Below, in pieces: positions 7,688-17,265 of a stretch of 64,000 nt of DNA. The first letter of the stretch is position 1, and the number at the start of each line of letters is the position of its first letter. Below the pieces are notes generated by a model that was not told where the DNA came from, ran no database searches, and saw nothing but the letters and a program-made list of their open reading frames with translations. Origin of the DNA: DASZHJ01 sp035517495. GTDB lineage: Bacteria > Pseudomonadota > Alphaproteobacteria > ATCC43930 > CGMCC-115725. The position numbers and the translations under genes were made by a program. Where the stretch lies: the NCBI GenBank assembly GCA_035517495.1, contig DATIYT010000059.1:37813-101812 (forward strand), written 5' to 3'.

Positions 7688-9013
7688 CTAACGCGCCGGT
7701 TCAGCGGCCATCGCCACTCCGAAGAATTCGAGCTGCCAGCGCATGGCTTCCTCACTCATCGGATACGCATCGCCATTGCGAGGCCTCAGCGCTTGGGACG
7801 GCGGAATCTGCCCAAGCAGCATCTGCAGTTTGACGGCGGCGCGCATGGAGAGGCCCGATTTCCAGGCGAGTGCGGTAACGCCCTTGGCGCTGTGTGCCGC
7901 GAGCACGCGGTCCACCACTTCGAGCGGGGCATCGGCCAGGACAGCGAGTGCCGCGCGCGCGAAGGCGCGGTCGCTGCCAAGCGCACTCAGCAGGTCGGGC
8001 TCGCCGAGTTCGCCCTTCGCCTTAAGGGCGCGTGCACGCATCAATGCCTCGGAAAGCTGGGTTTTCGGTGTCGCCGGCTTGGCGCGGGGAGCAGCGGCTC
8101 GCGTCTGCTCCACTTTCTCTTCCGCCGCGAGCCGCCGCGTCATCACGGCGTTGACCTCGCGGGCCGCTTCCGGATCGAGATCCCGGCGCGCGCTCAACAG
8201 CTCGAGCAACTCGCGGGCGACGAAACGGGCAAGCCGGCTAGCCGCCTTTGCGGGCAGCAGCGGGCGGCGCACCAGCGGACTGTGCCATTCCACCACATCG
8301 GCCGCGCGATCGATCAAGCGGTCGAGGGTTTCTTCGCGTATCTGCGCGCTCTTATTCTCCAGCAGCGTCGTAATCGCGACGACGTCGGGCGCGGCACTCA
8401 GCGCATCGGCCACCTCGGCGTGCACCTGCGAGCGGCGGGCGATCGCGGCGAGCGCTCCCGGCACCGAAACACTGCGAATGATCTCCAGCAGATCTTCGTC
8501 GGTAAGAACCGGAGAGAATTGCAGCACGGGACCGGCGACCACGATCTCGCTGTCGCGAGCAAGCGCACGTATCACGTCCGCCGGCATATTGGCCACGTCC
8601 TTCAACACGTCCGCCAACATCTGCCGCACGCGCGTCACCTGGTCGCGCACCAGGATGCGCAGGACATCATAGGTAATCTCGCGCAAGCGCTGGTGCTGCT
8701 CCTCGCTGAGCCCGGGAGTAAGGCGGGCGATCTTTTGCGCGAGCTCAACGCGCACCTCCTCGTCGCTGTCGCGCGCGAGCATGAGATCGGCCTGGACCGG
8801 CGTCGCTTCGTTGGCGGCCACCGCCGCGCGCACGCCGACATCCTTGTCGCCGGCCAAGTAGTACAGCACCTCGGGCCGTACTTCCTCTCGACTTGCCAAC
8901 CGGCGTCGCGCATCGGCCTCGGGGCTTTGCAGCAGACGCTTCGATTCCTCGTAGCCGATGGTCTCGGCGCCCGGCCGCCCCGTGCGCAACATCCGCTGCA
9001 AAAGCCCCATCAT
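7688..9013 (-). CDS. DUF2336 domain-containing protein
   Basis: A 441-residue all-helical protein of the DUF2336 family, found mainly in alphaproteobacteria, often near signalling genes. HEAT-like helical repeats are visible (KDVGVRAAVAANEATP, DSDEEVRVELAQKIA), followed by the DUF2336 core around residues 60-330 and a charged C-terminal part. Start ATG 9013 overlaps the stop of the upstream diguanylate cyclase as ATGA, so translation is probably coupled; a second ATG follows immediately. Biochemical function is unknown. Overlap with a GGDEF gene suggests a role in cyclic-di-GMP signalling, as partner or effector (inference). Confidence 0.85.
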   Translation of the reverse strand: MMGLLQRMLRTGRPGAETIGYEESKRLLQSPEADARRRLASREEVRPEVLYYLAGDKDVGVRAAVAANEATPVQADLMLARDSDEEVRVELAQKIARLTPGLSEEQHQRLREITYDVLRILVRDQVTRVRQMLADVLKDVANMPADVIRALARDSEIVVAGPVLQFSPVLTDEDLLEIIRSVSVPGALAAIARRSQVHAEVADALSAAPDVVAITTLLENKSAQIREETLDRLIDRAADVVEWHSPLVRRPLLPAKAASRLARFVARELLELLSARRDLDPEAAREVNAVMTRRLAAEEKVEQTRAAAPRAKPATPKTQLSEALMRARALKAKGELGEPDLLSALGSDRAFARAALAVLADAPLEVVDRVLAAHSAKGVTALAWKSGLSMRAAVKLQMLLGQIPPSQALRPRNGDAYPMSEEAMRWQLEFFGVAMAAEPAR

Positions 9014-10656
9014 GCCGGGAGCACCTCTGCGACGGAGCCGGCCGCGGATGCGCAAATGCGCGCCTTGCCGGCCGCCTTGGCGTCATACATGGCCTGGTCG
9101 GCGCGCGCCAACAACGCAGCCGGCGTCTCGCCGGCGGCCGGGTTATATGCAGCGAGGCCCATGGACACCGAGAGCGGCCGCCTCGAATCACCGGTGAGGC
9201 CGGTCAATCCTTCGAAGGCCCGCAATATGCTTTGGCCTCGCGCGAGGCCGGCATCGGCACCGATACCCTCGATCCAGATCACGAATTCATCGCCGCCAAG
9301 GCGCGCCGCCAGATCGCCGTGGCGGGTGTTCTCGCGGAGTATGCGAGCGAACGCGCGGAGCGCGTCGTCGCCCGCGCCGTGTCCGCCGCGGTCGTTCACC
9401 AGCTTGAAGTTATCGAGATCGAGATAGAGCAGCGCGCCGGCACGGCGCTGCGCCTGCGTTGTGCTCAGCCTGCGTTCCAGCTCGTCGACGAAGGCACGGC
9501 GGTTAAGCAGTCCGGTGAGTGGATCGGTGCGGGAGAGATGCAGGATGCGTTCGTGATGCACCACCTGCGCAATGGCGATTCCGAGCTGGTCGGCAACGTC
9601 GGTGATAATAGCCCGGTCGGCCTCGCTGAATGGCCCGTCGACCTTGGCCCGCCAGAGCACCAGCGCGCCATTGGTGGCGCCGCGGTAGCGGGTGCTGAGG
9701 CCGCACAGGTGATGGCCGCCCTCGATCCAATTGAGCTCGGCCGCCCCGACCAGATGCTCCTCGACCGCGGTCAAGGTCGCCGGCGATACCATCTCGCCCC
9801 AGCGGGCCGCGACCTCGGCGCGTTGCTCCACACGCCTGCGCAGCACCGCGCCCCCGCTCGCGCCTGCGGCGAGACTTGCGGCACTCACGGCCGCAGACAG
9901 CGCCTGCTGCGGCTCGATCTCGTCGCGCATGGTGCGGACCAAGTGGGCCATAAGCCGGTCGCGCAACCGGGCCCGCGCCAATGCCTCGTCGCGCGCTCGA
10001 TCCGCGGTCAAATCGCGGCACACACCGCGCGCGCCCTGCAATTTGCCCTCGCGCGAGAACACGGGAACCGCCGACACGTTGAGGCAAGCGGCGCCGCCGT
10101 CGCTGCGGCGGAACCAGAGGTCAAGGTCCGCGATCGGACCGTCGGTCCGGAAAACCTGGATTTGTGCATCGGACGCATCGATCAGATATTCGCTGGCACG
10201 CCGGCCGAGCAGTTCGGCTGCGCTCCAGCCGAGCGCCCCCTGCGGCGACACAAAAATGAAGGCACCTTCGACATCGGTTTCCCAGGCGAAATCGCTGACG
10301 ATCTCGACCAGCGATTTGAAGCGTTGGCGGCTCTCGATCAAGGCATCGCGCAGGCTGGTATCGAGCGCCTGCTCCTGGATGATGACCAGCACGGCCCTGT
10401 CGTTGAGAGGAAGCAACTGCGCTTCGACGACTCGGTCTAAGGCAAGCGCTTCGAGGCTGGCGGTCTGGCAGGCCGCGATCTGCATCCCAGCCGCCTCCCA
10501 TTCGCCGGGCCGCAAACGCTCGATTACGCCGGCGCCGCCCTTGTTGAGCGGCTCGGCTCGACCATCACGCTGGACGAGGAGCACGGCGCCAGGGAATGTC
10601 GCGAAGATGGCGGGATCGAGGGCCATACTCCGCGGCATCGGACGGCCGCTCTCCAT
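9010..10656 (-). CDS. PAS-GAF-GGDEF diguanylate cyclase
   Basis: Makes cyclic di-GMP from two GTP. Order of domains: a PAS-like N-terminal sensor, a PAS domain starting around FKSLVEIVSDFAWETD, a GAF-like domain around residues 260-380, and a GGDEF domain opening with DPLTGLLNRRAF. The catalytic site is intact (ARLGGDEFVIW). RHGD lies exactly five residues before GGDEF, which is the RxxD inhibitory I-site, so product feedback is expected. No EAL domain and no membrane segment are seen, so sensing is cytoplasmic. The start is uncertain: ATG 10656 is taken, with GTG 10677 and ATG 10635 or 10623 possible. Confidence 0.92.
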   Translation of the reverse strand: MESGRPMPRSMALDPAIFATFPGAVLLVQRDGRAEPLNKGGAGVIERLRPGEWEAAGMQIAACQTASLEALALDRVVEAQLLPLNDRAVLVIIQEQALDTSLRDALIESRQRFKSLVEIVSDFAWETDVEGAFIFVSPQGALGWSAAELLGRRASEYLIDASDAQIQVFRTDGPIADLDLWFRRSDGGAACLNVSAVPVFSREGKLQGARGVCRDLTADRARDEALARARLRDRLMAHLVRTMRDEIEPQQALSAAVSAASLAAGASGGAVLRRRVEQRAEVAARWGEMVSPATLTAVEEHLVGAAELNWIEGGHHLCGLSTRYRGATNGALVLWRAKVDGPFSEADRAIITDVADQLGIAIAQVVHHERILHLSRTDPLTGLLNRRAFVDELERRLSTTQAQRRAGALLYLDLDNFKLVNDRGGHGAGDDALRAFARILRENTRHGDLAARLGGDEFVIWIEGIGADAGLARGQSILRAFEGLTGLTGDSRRPLSVSMGLAAYNPAAGETPAALLARADQAMYDAKAAGKARICASAAGSVAEVLPA

Positions 10657-11040
10657 ATATGCTGTCTCGCTCGCCACCGGCCAGGCCCTGTCGCCCCAAT
10701 GTCGATAGGCTGCAAACCTAAGATGGAGGCGTTAGGAAAGCGTTTAGGGGTATTTACAAGGGCGACCCCAAACGCCAAGCGTGCTTGCGCCCCAAGGCGA
10801 TAGCAGGTTACCCGAAGAGCGTAGCGCCGGTTGGCTCACGCACCCACGGATCAGGGAAGGGCCCATATGTCGTTCCCTAAAATCGACCTTTCGCCCCGAT
10901 CGCTGCCCGCCCCGATCCAAGACAGAGCCGGGCAGCCCCTTTTACACGAGCGATCCTGGAGCAAGCGGCTCGCCCTCAAACTTTGGATTGCCACTCATTC
11001 GCAATGACGGCGTTGTGGTTTGAACCGACGAACTCCAGGG
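10657..11040. other. Intergenic region between the cyclase and SDR genes
   Basis: 384 bases without a convincing gene. GCGTTTAGGGG at 10740-10750 and CCCCAAACGC at 10766-10775 form an imperfect hairpin upstream of the cyclase. Bases 10985-11008 (GGATTGCC...CGCAATGAC) resemble a dispersed repeat also seen near 44,590. The rest shows no recognisable RNA or protein. Confidence 0.4.
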
Positions 11041-11859
11041 TCAGTCCAGAAAGATGTCCGGGAGCAGCGTCTTGGCGGGATCGACTGCATAGCGCTTGAG
11101 GTCGGTTATCCCCGCGCGCGCCAACACATCCTCGTCGATGAAGAAATTGCCGGTCACCTCACGGCTCGGTTGCGTCAGGATCCAATGCGCGGCGTCGGCG
11201 AGGATTTCGGGCTTGCGGCCCCGCGTCGGATCGATGCCGGGAATCATCTGCAGCGCCGCCGTCATGATGATGGTGCGCGGCCAGAGGGCATTCACCGCAA
11301 CGCCGGTCGAGCGGAATTCCGCGGCCATGCCGAGTACGCACATGCTCATGCCGTACTTCGCCATGGTGTAGGCGACGTGCGGCGCGAACCAGCGAGCGCT
11401 CATGTTGAGCGGCGGCGACAACATGAGGATGTGCGGGTTCGCCGATCGTTTCAGTTGCGGCAGGCACGCCTGCGAGCAGAGGAAGGTGCCGCGGGTGTTG
11501 ATCCCCATCATGAGATCGAATCGCTTGATCGGCGTCTCCGCCGTACCGGTGATGCTGATCGCGCTGGCATTATTGACGAGGATATCGATGCCGCCGAAGC
11601 GGTCCACAGTGGCGGCGACCGCATCCTGGACCTGTTCCTCGAAACGGATATCGGTTGCGAGCGCGAGCGCCTTGCCGCCCGCCGCCTCGATCTCCGCCGC
11701 CGCGGAATGGATGGTTCCCGGCAGCTTCGGATGCGGCTCCGTCGTCTTGGCGGCTATGGCGATATTGGCGCCGTCGCGCGCGGCGCGGCGCGCAATCGCG
11801 AGCCCGATACCGCGCGATGCGCCGGTGATGAAGAGCGTCTTACCTTTGAGATCGGCCAT
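11041..11859 (-). CDS. SDR family oxidoreductase (HSDL2/citronellol dehydrogenase-like)
   Basis: A 272-residue classical-type short-chain dehydrogenase. The cofactor motif TGASRGIGLAIA is at the N-terminus, NNAS follows at about residue 95, and the catalytic Tyr and Lys are in YTMAKYG. In place of the usual Ser, the third element reads LSPPLNM, as in HSDL2-like proteins acting on long or branched acyl chains. Start ATG 11859 is preceded by GGGAGG at 6 bases; ATG 11865 would have no spacing. It is the last gene of the beta-oxidation operon, 33 bases after the NIPSNAP gene, so a 3-hydroxyacyl or alcohol substrate is likely. Confidence 0.88.
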   Translation of the reverse strand: MADLKGKTLFITGASRGIGLAIARRAARDGANIAIAAKTTEPHPKLPGTIHSAAAEIEAAGGKALALATDIRFEEQVQDAVAATVDRFGGIDILVNNASAISITGTAETPIKRFDLMMGINTRGTFLCSQACLPQLKRSANPHILMLSPPLNMSARWFAPHVAYTMAKYGMSMCVLGMAAEFRSTGVAVNALWPRTIIMTAALQMIPGIDPTRGRKPEILADAAHWILTQPSREVTGNFFIDEDVLARAGITDLKRYAVDPAKTLLPDIFLD

Positions 11860-11892
11860 CCGCATCCTCCCGGCGCTTGCGCGGCTATCAGC

Positions 11893-12219
11893 TCATTTGA
11901 CGGAAGAGAACGCGGTTGGAACCAAAATCGAGTTCTCGAGCGATGCGACGATGGGGCCGTCTCGCTCGGTCTCCGCGCGCGCCGAAAGCCATTGCGGGTC
12001 CTTCTGGAAAGCATCCCATTTCTTCTCGCGCTCGGCGAGCGACTCCCACTGCACGAGATAGTAGAGATCCTGGTTGGAGCTGCCGACCGCGACAGTCCAG
12101 AAGCCCGCCTGCTTGATGCCGTGCTTTTGCCACAGGCCGAGCGTGATGGTCTCGAAACGCTTCAAAAGCGCCGGCAACCGGCCGGGCATGCAATGATAGA
12201 CTCGAAGTTCGTAAATCAT
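11893..12219 (-). CDS. NIPSNAP family protein
   Basis: A 108-residue single-domain NIPSNAP protein (dimeric alpha-beta barrel fold). It starts MIYELRVYHCMPGRLPALLKR and contains HGIKQAGFWTVAVG and YLVQWESLAEREKKWDAF, all typical. GGGAGG precedes the ATG. Biochemical function is unknown. Members are frequent in bacterial operons for degradation of acids and aromatics, and this one sits inside a fatty-acid operon. Confidence 0.88.
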   Translation of the reverse strand: MIYELRVYHCMPGRLPALLKRFETITLGLWQKHGIKQAGFWTVAVGSSNQDLYYLVQWESLAEREKKWDAFQKDPQWLSARAETERDGPIVASLENSILVPTAFSSVK

Positions 12220-12310
12220 GCGATCCTCCCTTTATGCGAGTGAACGGAGCGATGGTAGTGCGTCTCGCCTCCGGGCACCATCCTGGAGCCTGATCCAATC
12301 GTATGGAGCG

Positions 12311-13108
12311 CTATGTTCCCTGAAAGCGGGCCGGCCGCTTGGCGATGAAGGCATTGACGCCCTCGACGAAATCTTCGCTGCTCGCGCAGGTCGAAAAGCC
12401 TTCGGCTTCTGCCTGAAGCTGCTCTTCGAGCGAGGAGCCGATCGAGCGCGCCAGCAGGCGCTTGGTCGAGGCGTAGGCGCGCGCGGGGCCGCCGGCAAGA
12501 CGACGCGCGAGCGCCGCGGTTCGTTCCGGGAGGTCCGTGGCCGGCACCACCCAATTCACGAGACCCCATTCGCGGGCGGTTTTGGCATCGAAACGCTCGC
12601 CCAGCAGTGCCACCTCCATCGCCCGCTTCATCCCGACCGTCCGCGGCAGGAAGAAGGAGGAGCCGCCGTCGGGGCTGGTTCCGAGATGGATATAGGCGAG
12701 GGTGAAAACCGCATCTTCTGAAGCGATCGCGAGATCGGCCGCCATCAGGAAGCTCATGCCGATACCGGCGACCGGGCCATGCACGCTCGCGATCACCGGC
12801 ACCGGGAGCCGCCGCAAGCGGATGATGGTCGGGTGCACCTGGTGGATGAAGCCTTCGAAACGCCGGCGACGTTCTTCCGGCGAGAGTGGCGTCAGCTCGG
12901 TGAAGTATTTGATATTGCCGCCGGCCATGAACCCGCCGCCGGCGCCGCGCAGCACGACCACGCGAAGCCCACGCTCGGCCTCCAGGCGATCGATCGCCTG
13001 CTCAAGTCCCTCGCGCATGGTGCTGTCGAGCGCGTTCAGCACCTTGGGTCGATTGAAGGTCAAATTGACGACGCCACCCTCGACCTCGTAGAGCACGGAG
13101 TCATTCAT
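12311..13108 (-). CDS. Enoyl-CoA hydratase/isomerase family protein
   Basis: A 265-residue crotonase-fold enzyme. The oxyanion hole is seen at FMAGGNIKYF and at the GPVAGIGMSFLMAADLAIA segment, followed by IHLGTSPDGGSSFFLPR. That last motif has Asp where hydratases usually have the second catalytic Glu, which is common in PaaG/isomerase-type members, so delta3-delta2 isomerisation or handling of unusual acyl groups is possible. It lies 26 bases behind the acyl-CoA dehydrogenase gene in the same operon. Confidence 0.9.
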   Translation of the reverse strand: MNDSVLYEVEGGVVNLTFNRPKVLNALDSTMREGLEQAIDRLEAERGLRVVVLRGAGGGFMAGGNIKYFTELTPLSPEERRRRFEGFIHQVHPTIIRLRRLPVPVIASVHGPVAGIGMSFLMAADLAIASEDAVFTLAYIHLGTSPDGGSSFFLPRTVGMKRAMEVALLGERFDAKTAREWGLVNWVVPATDLPERTAALARRLAGGPARAYASTKRLLARSIGSSLEEQLQAEAEGFSTCASSEDFVEGVNAFIAKRPARFQGT

Positions 13109-13134
13109 CGTGATACCCCCGTCGCTGAAAACGA

Positions 13135-14919
13135 TTAAAACGCTTCCGCCTCGAGTGCCATGACGGTGCTCGCGCCGGCGCCGATCTGCGCCGCGAGCGC
13201 CGCGGTCTCCGGCAGCAGGCGGGTCATGAAGAAGCGCGCGGTCGCGAGCTTGCCCTTGTAGAAGAGTGCGTCCGCGTCGTCGGCCTTGCCGAGCGAGATT
13301 TCCGCGGCGCGCGCCCAGAGATAGGCGAGCGCCACAAGCCCGAAGAAGCGGAGGTAATCGGTTGCGGCCGAGGCGGCTTCCTCGGGATCGCTGGTGCCCT
13401 TCTGCGCCAACAGCGCCGAGACCTGCTGTAGCCGGCTGAAGGCCCTGGCGAGCGGCATTACGAATTCCGCGAGCTCCGGCTTGTTCATGCGCTCGCGGAT
13501 ATAGGCGTCGACCGGATGAAAAAAGCGGCGCAGGAGCCGCCCCATATGCATCGGCATCTTGCGGCCCACCAGATCGAGCGCCTGGATGCCGTTGGTGCCC
13601 TCATAGATGAGCGCGATCCGGCAGTCGCGCACGAGCTGTTCCATGCCCCATTCGCGGATATAGCCGTGCCCGCCCATGACCTGCATGCCGAGATTGGTCA
13701 CGGCAAAACCGTTGTCGGTGAACATCGCCTTGATGATCGGCGTCATCAAGGAAACGAGATCGTCCGCGGCTTCGCGCTCGACGGGATCGGAATGCTTCGC
13801 GGCCTTGTCCAGCTCGATCGCGACCCACGCCGCGAGCGCGCGGGCACCCTCGGTCCAGGCGCGCATCGTGAAGAGCATGCGCCGCACATCCGGATGCACG
13901 ATGATGGGGTCGGCGGTCTTGTCGGGGAATTGCGCGCCCTTGACCGAGCGGCCCTGCAGTCGCTCCGAGGCGTAGGCGCGCGCGGTCTGATACGCGGTCT
14001 CGCCCAGCGACATGCCTTGCAATCCGACGCCGAGCCGCGCGCCGTTCATCATCGTGAACATCGCGCGCATGCCCTTATGCGCTTCGCCGACGAGATAACC
14101 CTGCGCGTCGTCGAAATTCATGACGCAAGTCGCGGAGGCCTTGATCCCCATCTTGTGCTCGATCGAGCCGCAGCGCACGCCGTTGCGCGCACCGAGCGCG
14201 CCGTTTTCCTTCACCAGGAATTTAGGGACGACGAAGAGGCTGATGCCGCGCGTGCCCGGAGGCCCGCCCGGAATCTTCGCGAGGACCAGGTGCACGATGT
14301 TCTCGGTCAAATCGTGCTCTCCCGCGGAGATGAAAATCTTGGTGCCGCTGATCTTGTAGGTGCCGTCGGCCTGCGGCTCCGCCTTGGTGCGGATTTGGCC
14401 GAGATCGGTCCCGCAATGCGGTTCGGTGAGGCACATGGTGCCGGACCAGGTGCCATCGACCAGCTTCGGCAGATAGCGGCGCTTCTGTTCGTCGTCGCCG
14501 TGCTCGTGGATCGCGTTGTAAGCGCCGTAGGAGAGGCCGGGATACATGCCGAAGGAGAGATTGGCGGCGCAGATCATCTCCTCCATGAAGAAATGCGCGG
14601 TGCGCGGCAGCCCTTGCCCGCCGTACTCGGGATCGCAGCCGAGCGCGGTCCACCCGCCCTCGCGGAAGGTCTTGTACGCGTCCTTGAACCCCTTGGGGGT
14701 GCGCACCACGCCGTTCTCGAAGGTGCAGCCCTCTTCATCGCCGCTGCGGTTCAGCGGAAACAGAACCCCTTCGCAGAGCTTGGCGCCTTCTTCGAGGACG
14801 GTAAGCATGGTCTCGGGATCGACTTCTTCGTATCCCGGCAGCTTGGTGAGCGCGCCGACATCGAACAACTCGGTCAGCACGAAGCGGAAGTCGCGCAGCG
14901 GCGCCTTGTAGATCGCCAT
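13135..14919 (-). CDS. Acyl-CoA dehydrogenase (DmdC/long form with C-terminal domain)
   Basis: A 594-residue FAD enzyme of the long acyl-CoA dehydrogenase type with an extra C-terminal domain, the group containing DmdC. The N-terminal helix domain is followed by MCLTEPHCGTDLGQIRTKA (FAD/substrate site), ISGTKIFISAGEHDL, then QVMGGHGYIREWGMEQLVR and the catalytic-base region RIALIYEGTNGIQALDL, where Glu is the likely base. It catalyses the first step of beta-oxidation. The gene lies 11 bases after the bifunctional enzyme gene. Chain-length preference cannot be read. A DMSP-related role is possible from family only. Confidence 0.93.
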   Translation of the reverse strand: MAIYKAPLRDFRFVLTELFDVGALTKLPGYEEVDPETMLTVLEEGAKLCEGVLFPLNRSGDEEGCTFENGVVRTPKGFKDAYKTFREGGWTALGCDPEYGGQGLPRTAHFFMEEMICAANLSFGMYPGLSYGAYNAIHEHGDDEQKRRYLPKLVDGTWSGTMCLTEPHCGTDLGQIRTKAEPQADGTYKISGTKIFISAGEHDLTENIVHLVLAKIPGGPPGTRGISLFVVPKFLVKENGALGARNGVRCGSIEHKMGIKASATCVMNFDDAQGYLVGEAHKGMRAMFTMMNGARLGVGLQGMSLGETAYQTARAYASERLQGRSVKGAQFPDKTADPIIVHPDVRRMLFTMRAWTEGARALAAWVAIELDKAAKHSDPVEREAADDLVSLMTPIIKAMFTDNGFAVTNLGMQVMGGHGYIREWGMEQLVRDCRIALIYEGTNGIQALDLVGRKMPMHMGRLLRRFFHPVDAYIRERMNKPELAEFVMPLARAFSRLQQVSALLAQKGTSDPEEAASAATDYLRFFGLVALAYLWARAAEISLGKADDADALFYKGKLATARFFMTRLLPETAALAAQIGAGASTVMALEAEAF

Positions 14920-14930
14920 CGGGAGGCTCC

Positions 14931-17252
14931 TTAGTTGCGCAGCGGTTTGCCGGTTTCGAGCATGTGCTCGATGCGGGCGAGCGTGCGGGGCTCGCGGACC
15001 AGGGATTGGAACGCCTCGCGCTCGAGCGCGGACAAGCGATCCTCGGTGATCTCCTCGATGATGTCGGTATCGCCGCCCGAAAGCACATGCGCAAGCTTGC
15101 CTGCCACCACCATGTCATATTCCGTCGCCTTGCCTTGGTGACGGAGATCGTCGAGCGCCAGTCCCATTGCCGCGGCTCCAGTTGGACCGGGCAGGCTGAT
15201 CGGCTCGGATTTGGGCGGCTTGTACTCCTTGGCGAGCGCCAGGGCTTTGGCCTTGGCATCGGCCAGCAGGCGATCGCGGTTCATGGTGATGCCGTCGCTC
15301 TCGCGCAGGATCAGCATATCGCGCGCCTCGGCGGCGGATTTCGAGACCTTGGCGAGACCGATTGCCTGAAACGCCTCGGCGAGCGGCGGTATCGGTCCGC
15401 CGGGCCGCTTGGGATTGCGGGTATGGCGGATGATCATCTCCTTGCAGCCGCCCCAGCCCGGGATCAGCCCCACGCCCACTTCCACCAGCCCACTATAGGT
15501 CTCGGCATGAGCCTGCACCGCGCTTGAGTGCAGCAAGATCTCGCAGCCGCCGCCGAGCGCCATGCCCGCCGGCGCTGCCACCACGGGCATATCGGCATAC
15601 TTCACGGCCTTGAAGACGGTCTGGCCCTTGGCCTCCAACTCCTCGATCAGCGGCCAGAGCGCGAGATTGGCGGCAAATAGCGCGAGCCCGACATTGGCGC
15701 CGACCGAGAAATTGCCACCCTCGTTGTAGATCACCAGCGCCTTGTATGCGCGCTTCACTTCGACCAGCGACTTTGCAAGCAGGTCCATGAGGTCGCCGTC
15801 GAACGCGTTCATCTTGGTGTGGAATTCGAGACACAGCACGCCGTCGCCGATGTCCCAGAGACTCGCGGACGCGTTGCGCAGCACCGACTTCGAGCGCCGC
15901 TTGATATCCTCGAGCAGCAGCACGCCGGGCCGGCGTTGGACCTTCTGGTATTTGCCGGCGACGTCCAGATATTCGAGCGCGCCCTCCTGAACACGATAGA
16001 AGCTGCGTCCCTTGGCGCGCTGCAACAGCGGGGGAACCGGCTGTTTCGTGTGCTCCAGCAACTTGATCGTCGCGTCGACGCCGATCTTGTCGATCAGCTC
16101 GAAAGGCCCCCATTTCCAGGAATAGCCCCAGCGCATGGCCTCGTCGACGGCAACGACGGTGTCGGCAACCTCCGGCACCAACGCCGCGGCATAGCTGAGG
16201 GTCATCGCCATGACGCGACGCGCGAACTCGCCGCCGCGGTCGTCATGGGCGAGCAGCGCAGCCATGTCGCGCGCGCCGACACGAATGCTTTCGAGCTGCG
16301 GCTCCTCGCTCTTGCGATACTCGCCGGTTTTGAGATCGATCGCCTCCTTGACGCGGCTTTCGCCGCTTTTGACCAACCGGTAGAAGCCGCCCTTGCCCTT
16401 GCGGCCGGTGTACCCGTCCGCGATCATCTTGCGGATGAGTGCGGGGTCGCGAAGGTTCACCACATAGGGATCGGTCGCCGGCAGGGTGCGCTGCATGCTC
16501 TCGGCGATGTGCGGCATCAGGTCGATCCCCACGAGGTCGAGCAGCGAGAAGACCCCGGTGCGCGGGAAGCCGAAGGGCCGCCCCATGATCGCGTCGGCCT
16601 CCTCGACGGTGAGACCCAAGTCCATGGCGGCGCCGATCGCCGATTGGATCCAAAGACCGCCGAGGCGGTTGGCGATGAAGCCGGGGCGATCCTTGGCGTG
16701 CACCACGCCCTTACCGAGCGTTACGTCGCAGAACTCCTCTACCGTCGCCACGGCGTCGGGACGGGTCTTGGGCCCGGCCACGATCTCCAGCAGGCGCATG
16801 TAGCGCGGCGGATTGAAGAAATGGGTGATGCAGAAATCGCGCGCCAAGCGCTGCGGCATGCCGGCGACGAGATCGGCCAGCGGGATCGTCGAGGTGTTGG
16901 ACGAAACGATCGAGCCTTCCCTACGGTGGCGCTCGATCTTCTCATAGGTCGCGTGCTTGACCTCGAGGTTCTCAAGCACCGCTTCCACGATCCAGTCGCA
17001 ATCCCCGAGCATCGACAGGTGATCCTCGAGATTGCCGGGGGTCACCAGCCGCGCGTTCTTCGGATGCATGAAGGGCGCGGGATCGGTCTTGAGCAGCCGC
17101 TCGATCGCCTTCTCCGCGATCTCGTTGCGGCTGCCGCCGCCCTTGGGGATGTCCAACAGCACAACGGGGATGCCGGCGTTGGCGATATGGGCCGCGATGC
17201 CGCCCCCCATCACGCCGGAGCCGATCACGGCGACCTTGCGAATGCCGGTCAT
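14931..17252 (-). CDS. 3-hydroxyacyl-CoA dehydrogenase / enoyl-CoA hydratase (FadN type)
   Basis: A 773-residue bifunctional beta-oxidation enzyme with the dehydrogenase half first and the crotonase half last, the order of Bacillus FadN and the reverse of E. coli FadB. The NAD site is AVIGSGVMGGGIAAHIANAG at residues 6-25, and the dehydrogenase catalytic region is FCITHFFNPPRYM. The hydratase part begins near residue 490, with GGNFSVGANVGL and GMALGGGCEILLH as its oxyanion elements. Start ATG 17252 has AGGAG 7 bases upstream; the frame runs further 5' into the thiolase gene. It is 13 bases behind the thiolase stop. Confidence 0.93.
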   Translation of the reverse strand: MTGIRKVAVIGSGVMGGGIAAHIANAGIPVVLLDIPKGGGSRNEIAEKAIERLLKTDPAPFMHPKNARLVTPGNLEDHLSMLGDCDWIVEAVLENLEVKHATYEKIERHRREGSIVSSNTSTIPLADLVAGMPQRLARDFCITHFFNPPRYMRLLEIVAGPKTRPDAVATVEEFCDVTLGKGVVHAKDRPGFIANRLGGLWIQSAIGAAMDLGLTVEEADAIMGRPFGFPRTGVFSLLDLVGIDLMPHIAESMQRTLPATDPYVVNLRDPALIRKMIADGYTGRKGKGGFYRLVKSGESRVKEAIDLKTGEYRKSEEPQLESIRVGARDMAALLAHDDRGGEFARRVMAMTLSYAAALVPEVADTVVAVDEAMRWGYSWKWGPFELIDKIGVDATIKLLEHTKQPVPPLLQRAKGRSFYRVQEGALEYLDVAGKYQKVQRRPGVLLLEDIKRRSKSVLRNASASLWDIGDGVLCLEFHTKMNAFDGDLMDLLAKSLVEVKRAYKALVIYNEGGNFSVGANVGLALFAANLALWPLIEELEAKGQTVFKAVKYADMPVVAAPAGMALGGGCEILLHSSAVQAHAETYSGLVEVGVGLIPGWGGCKEMIIRHTRNPKRPGGPIPPLAEAFQAIGLAKVSKSAAEARDMLILRESDGITMNRDRLLADAKAKALALAKEYKPPKSEPISLPGPTGAAAMGLALDDLRHQGKATEYDMVVAGKLAHVLSGGDTDIIEEITEDRLSALEREAFQSLVREPRTLARIEHMLETGKPLRN

Positions 17253-17265
17253 GGCGCGCTCCTGC

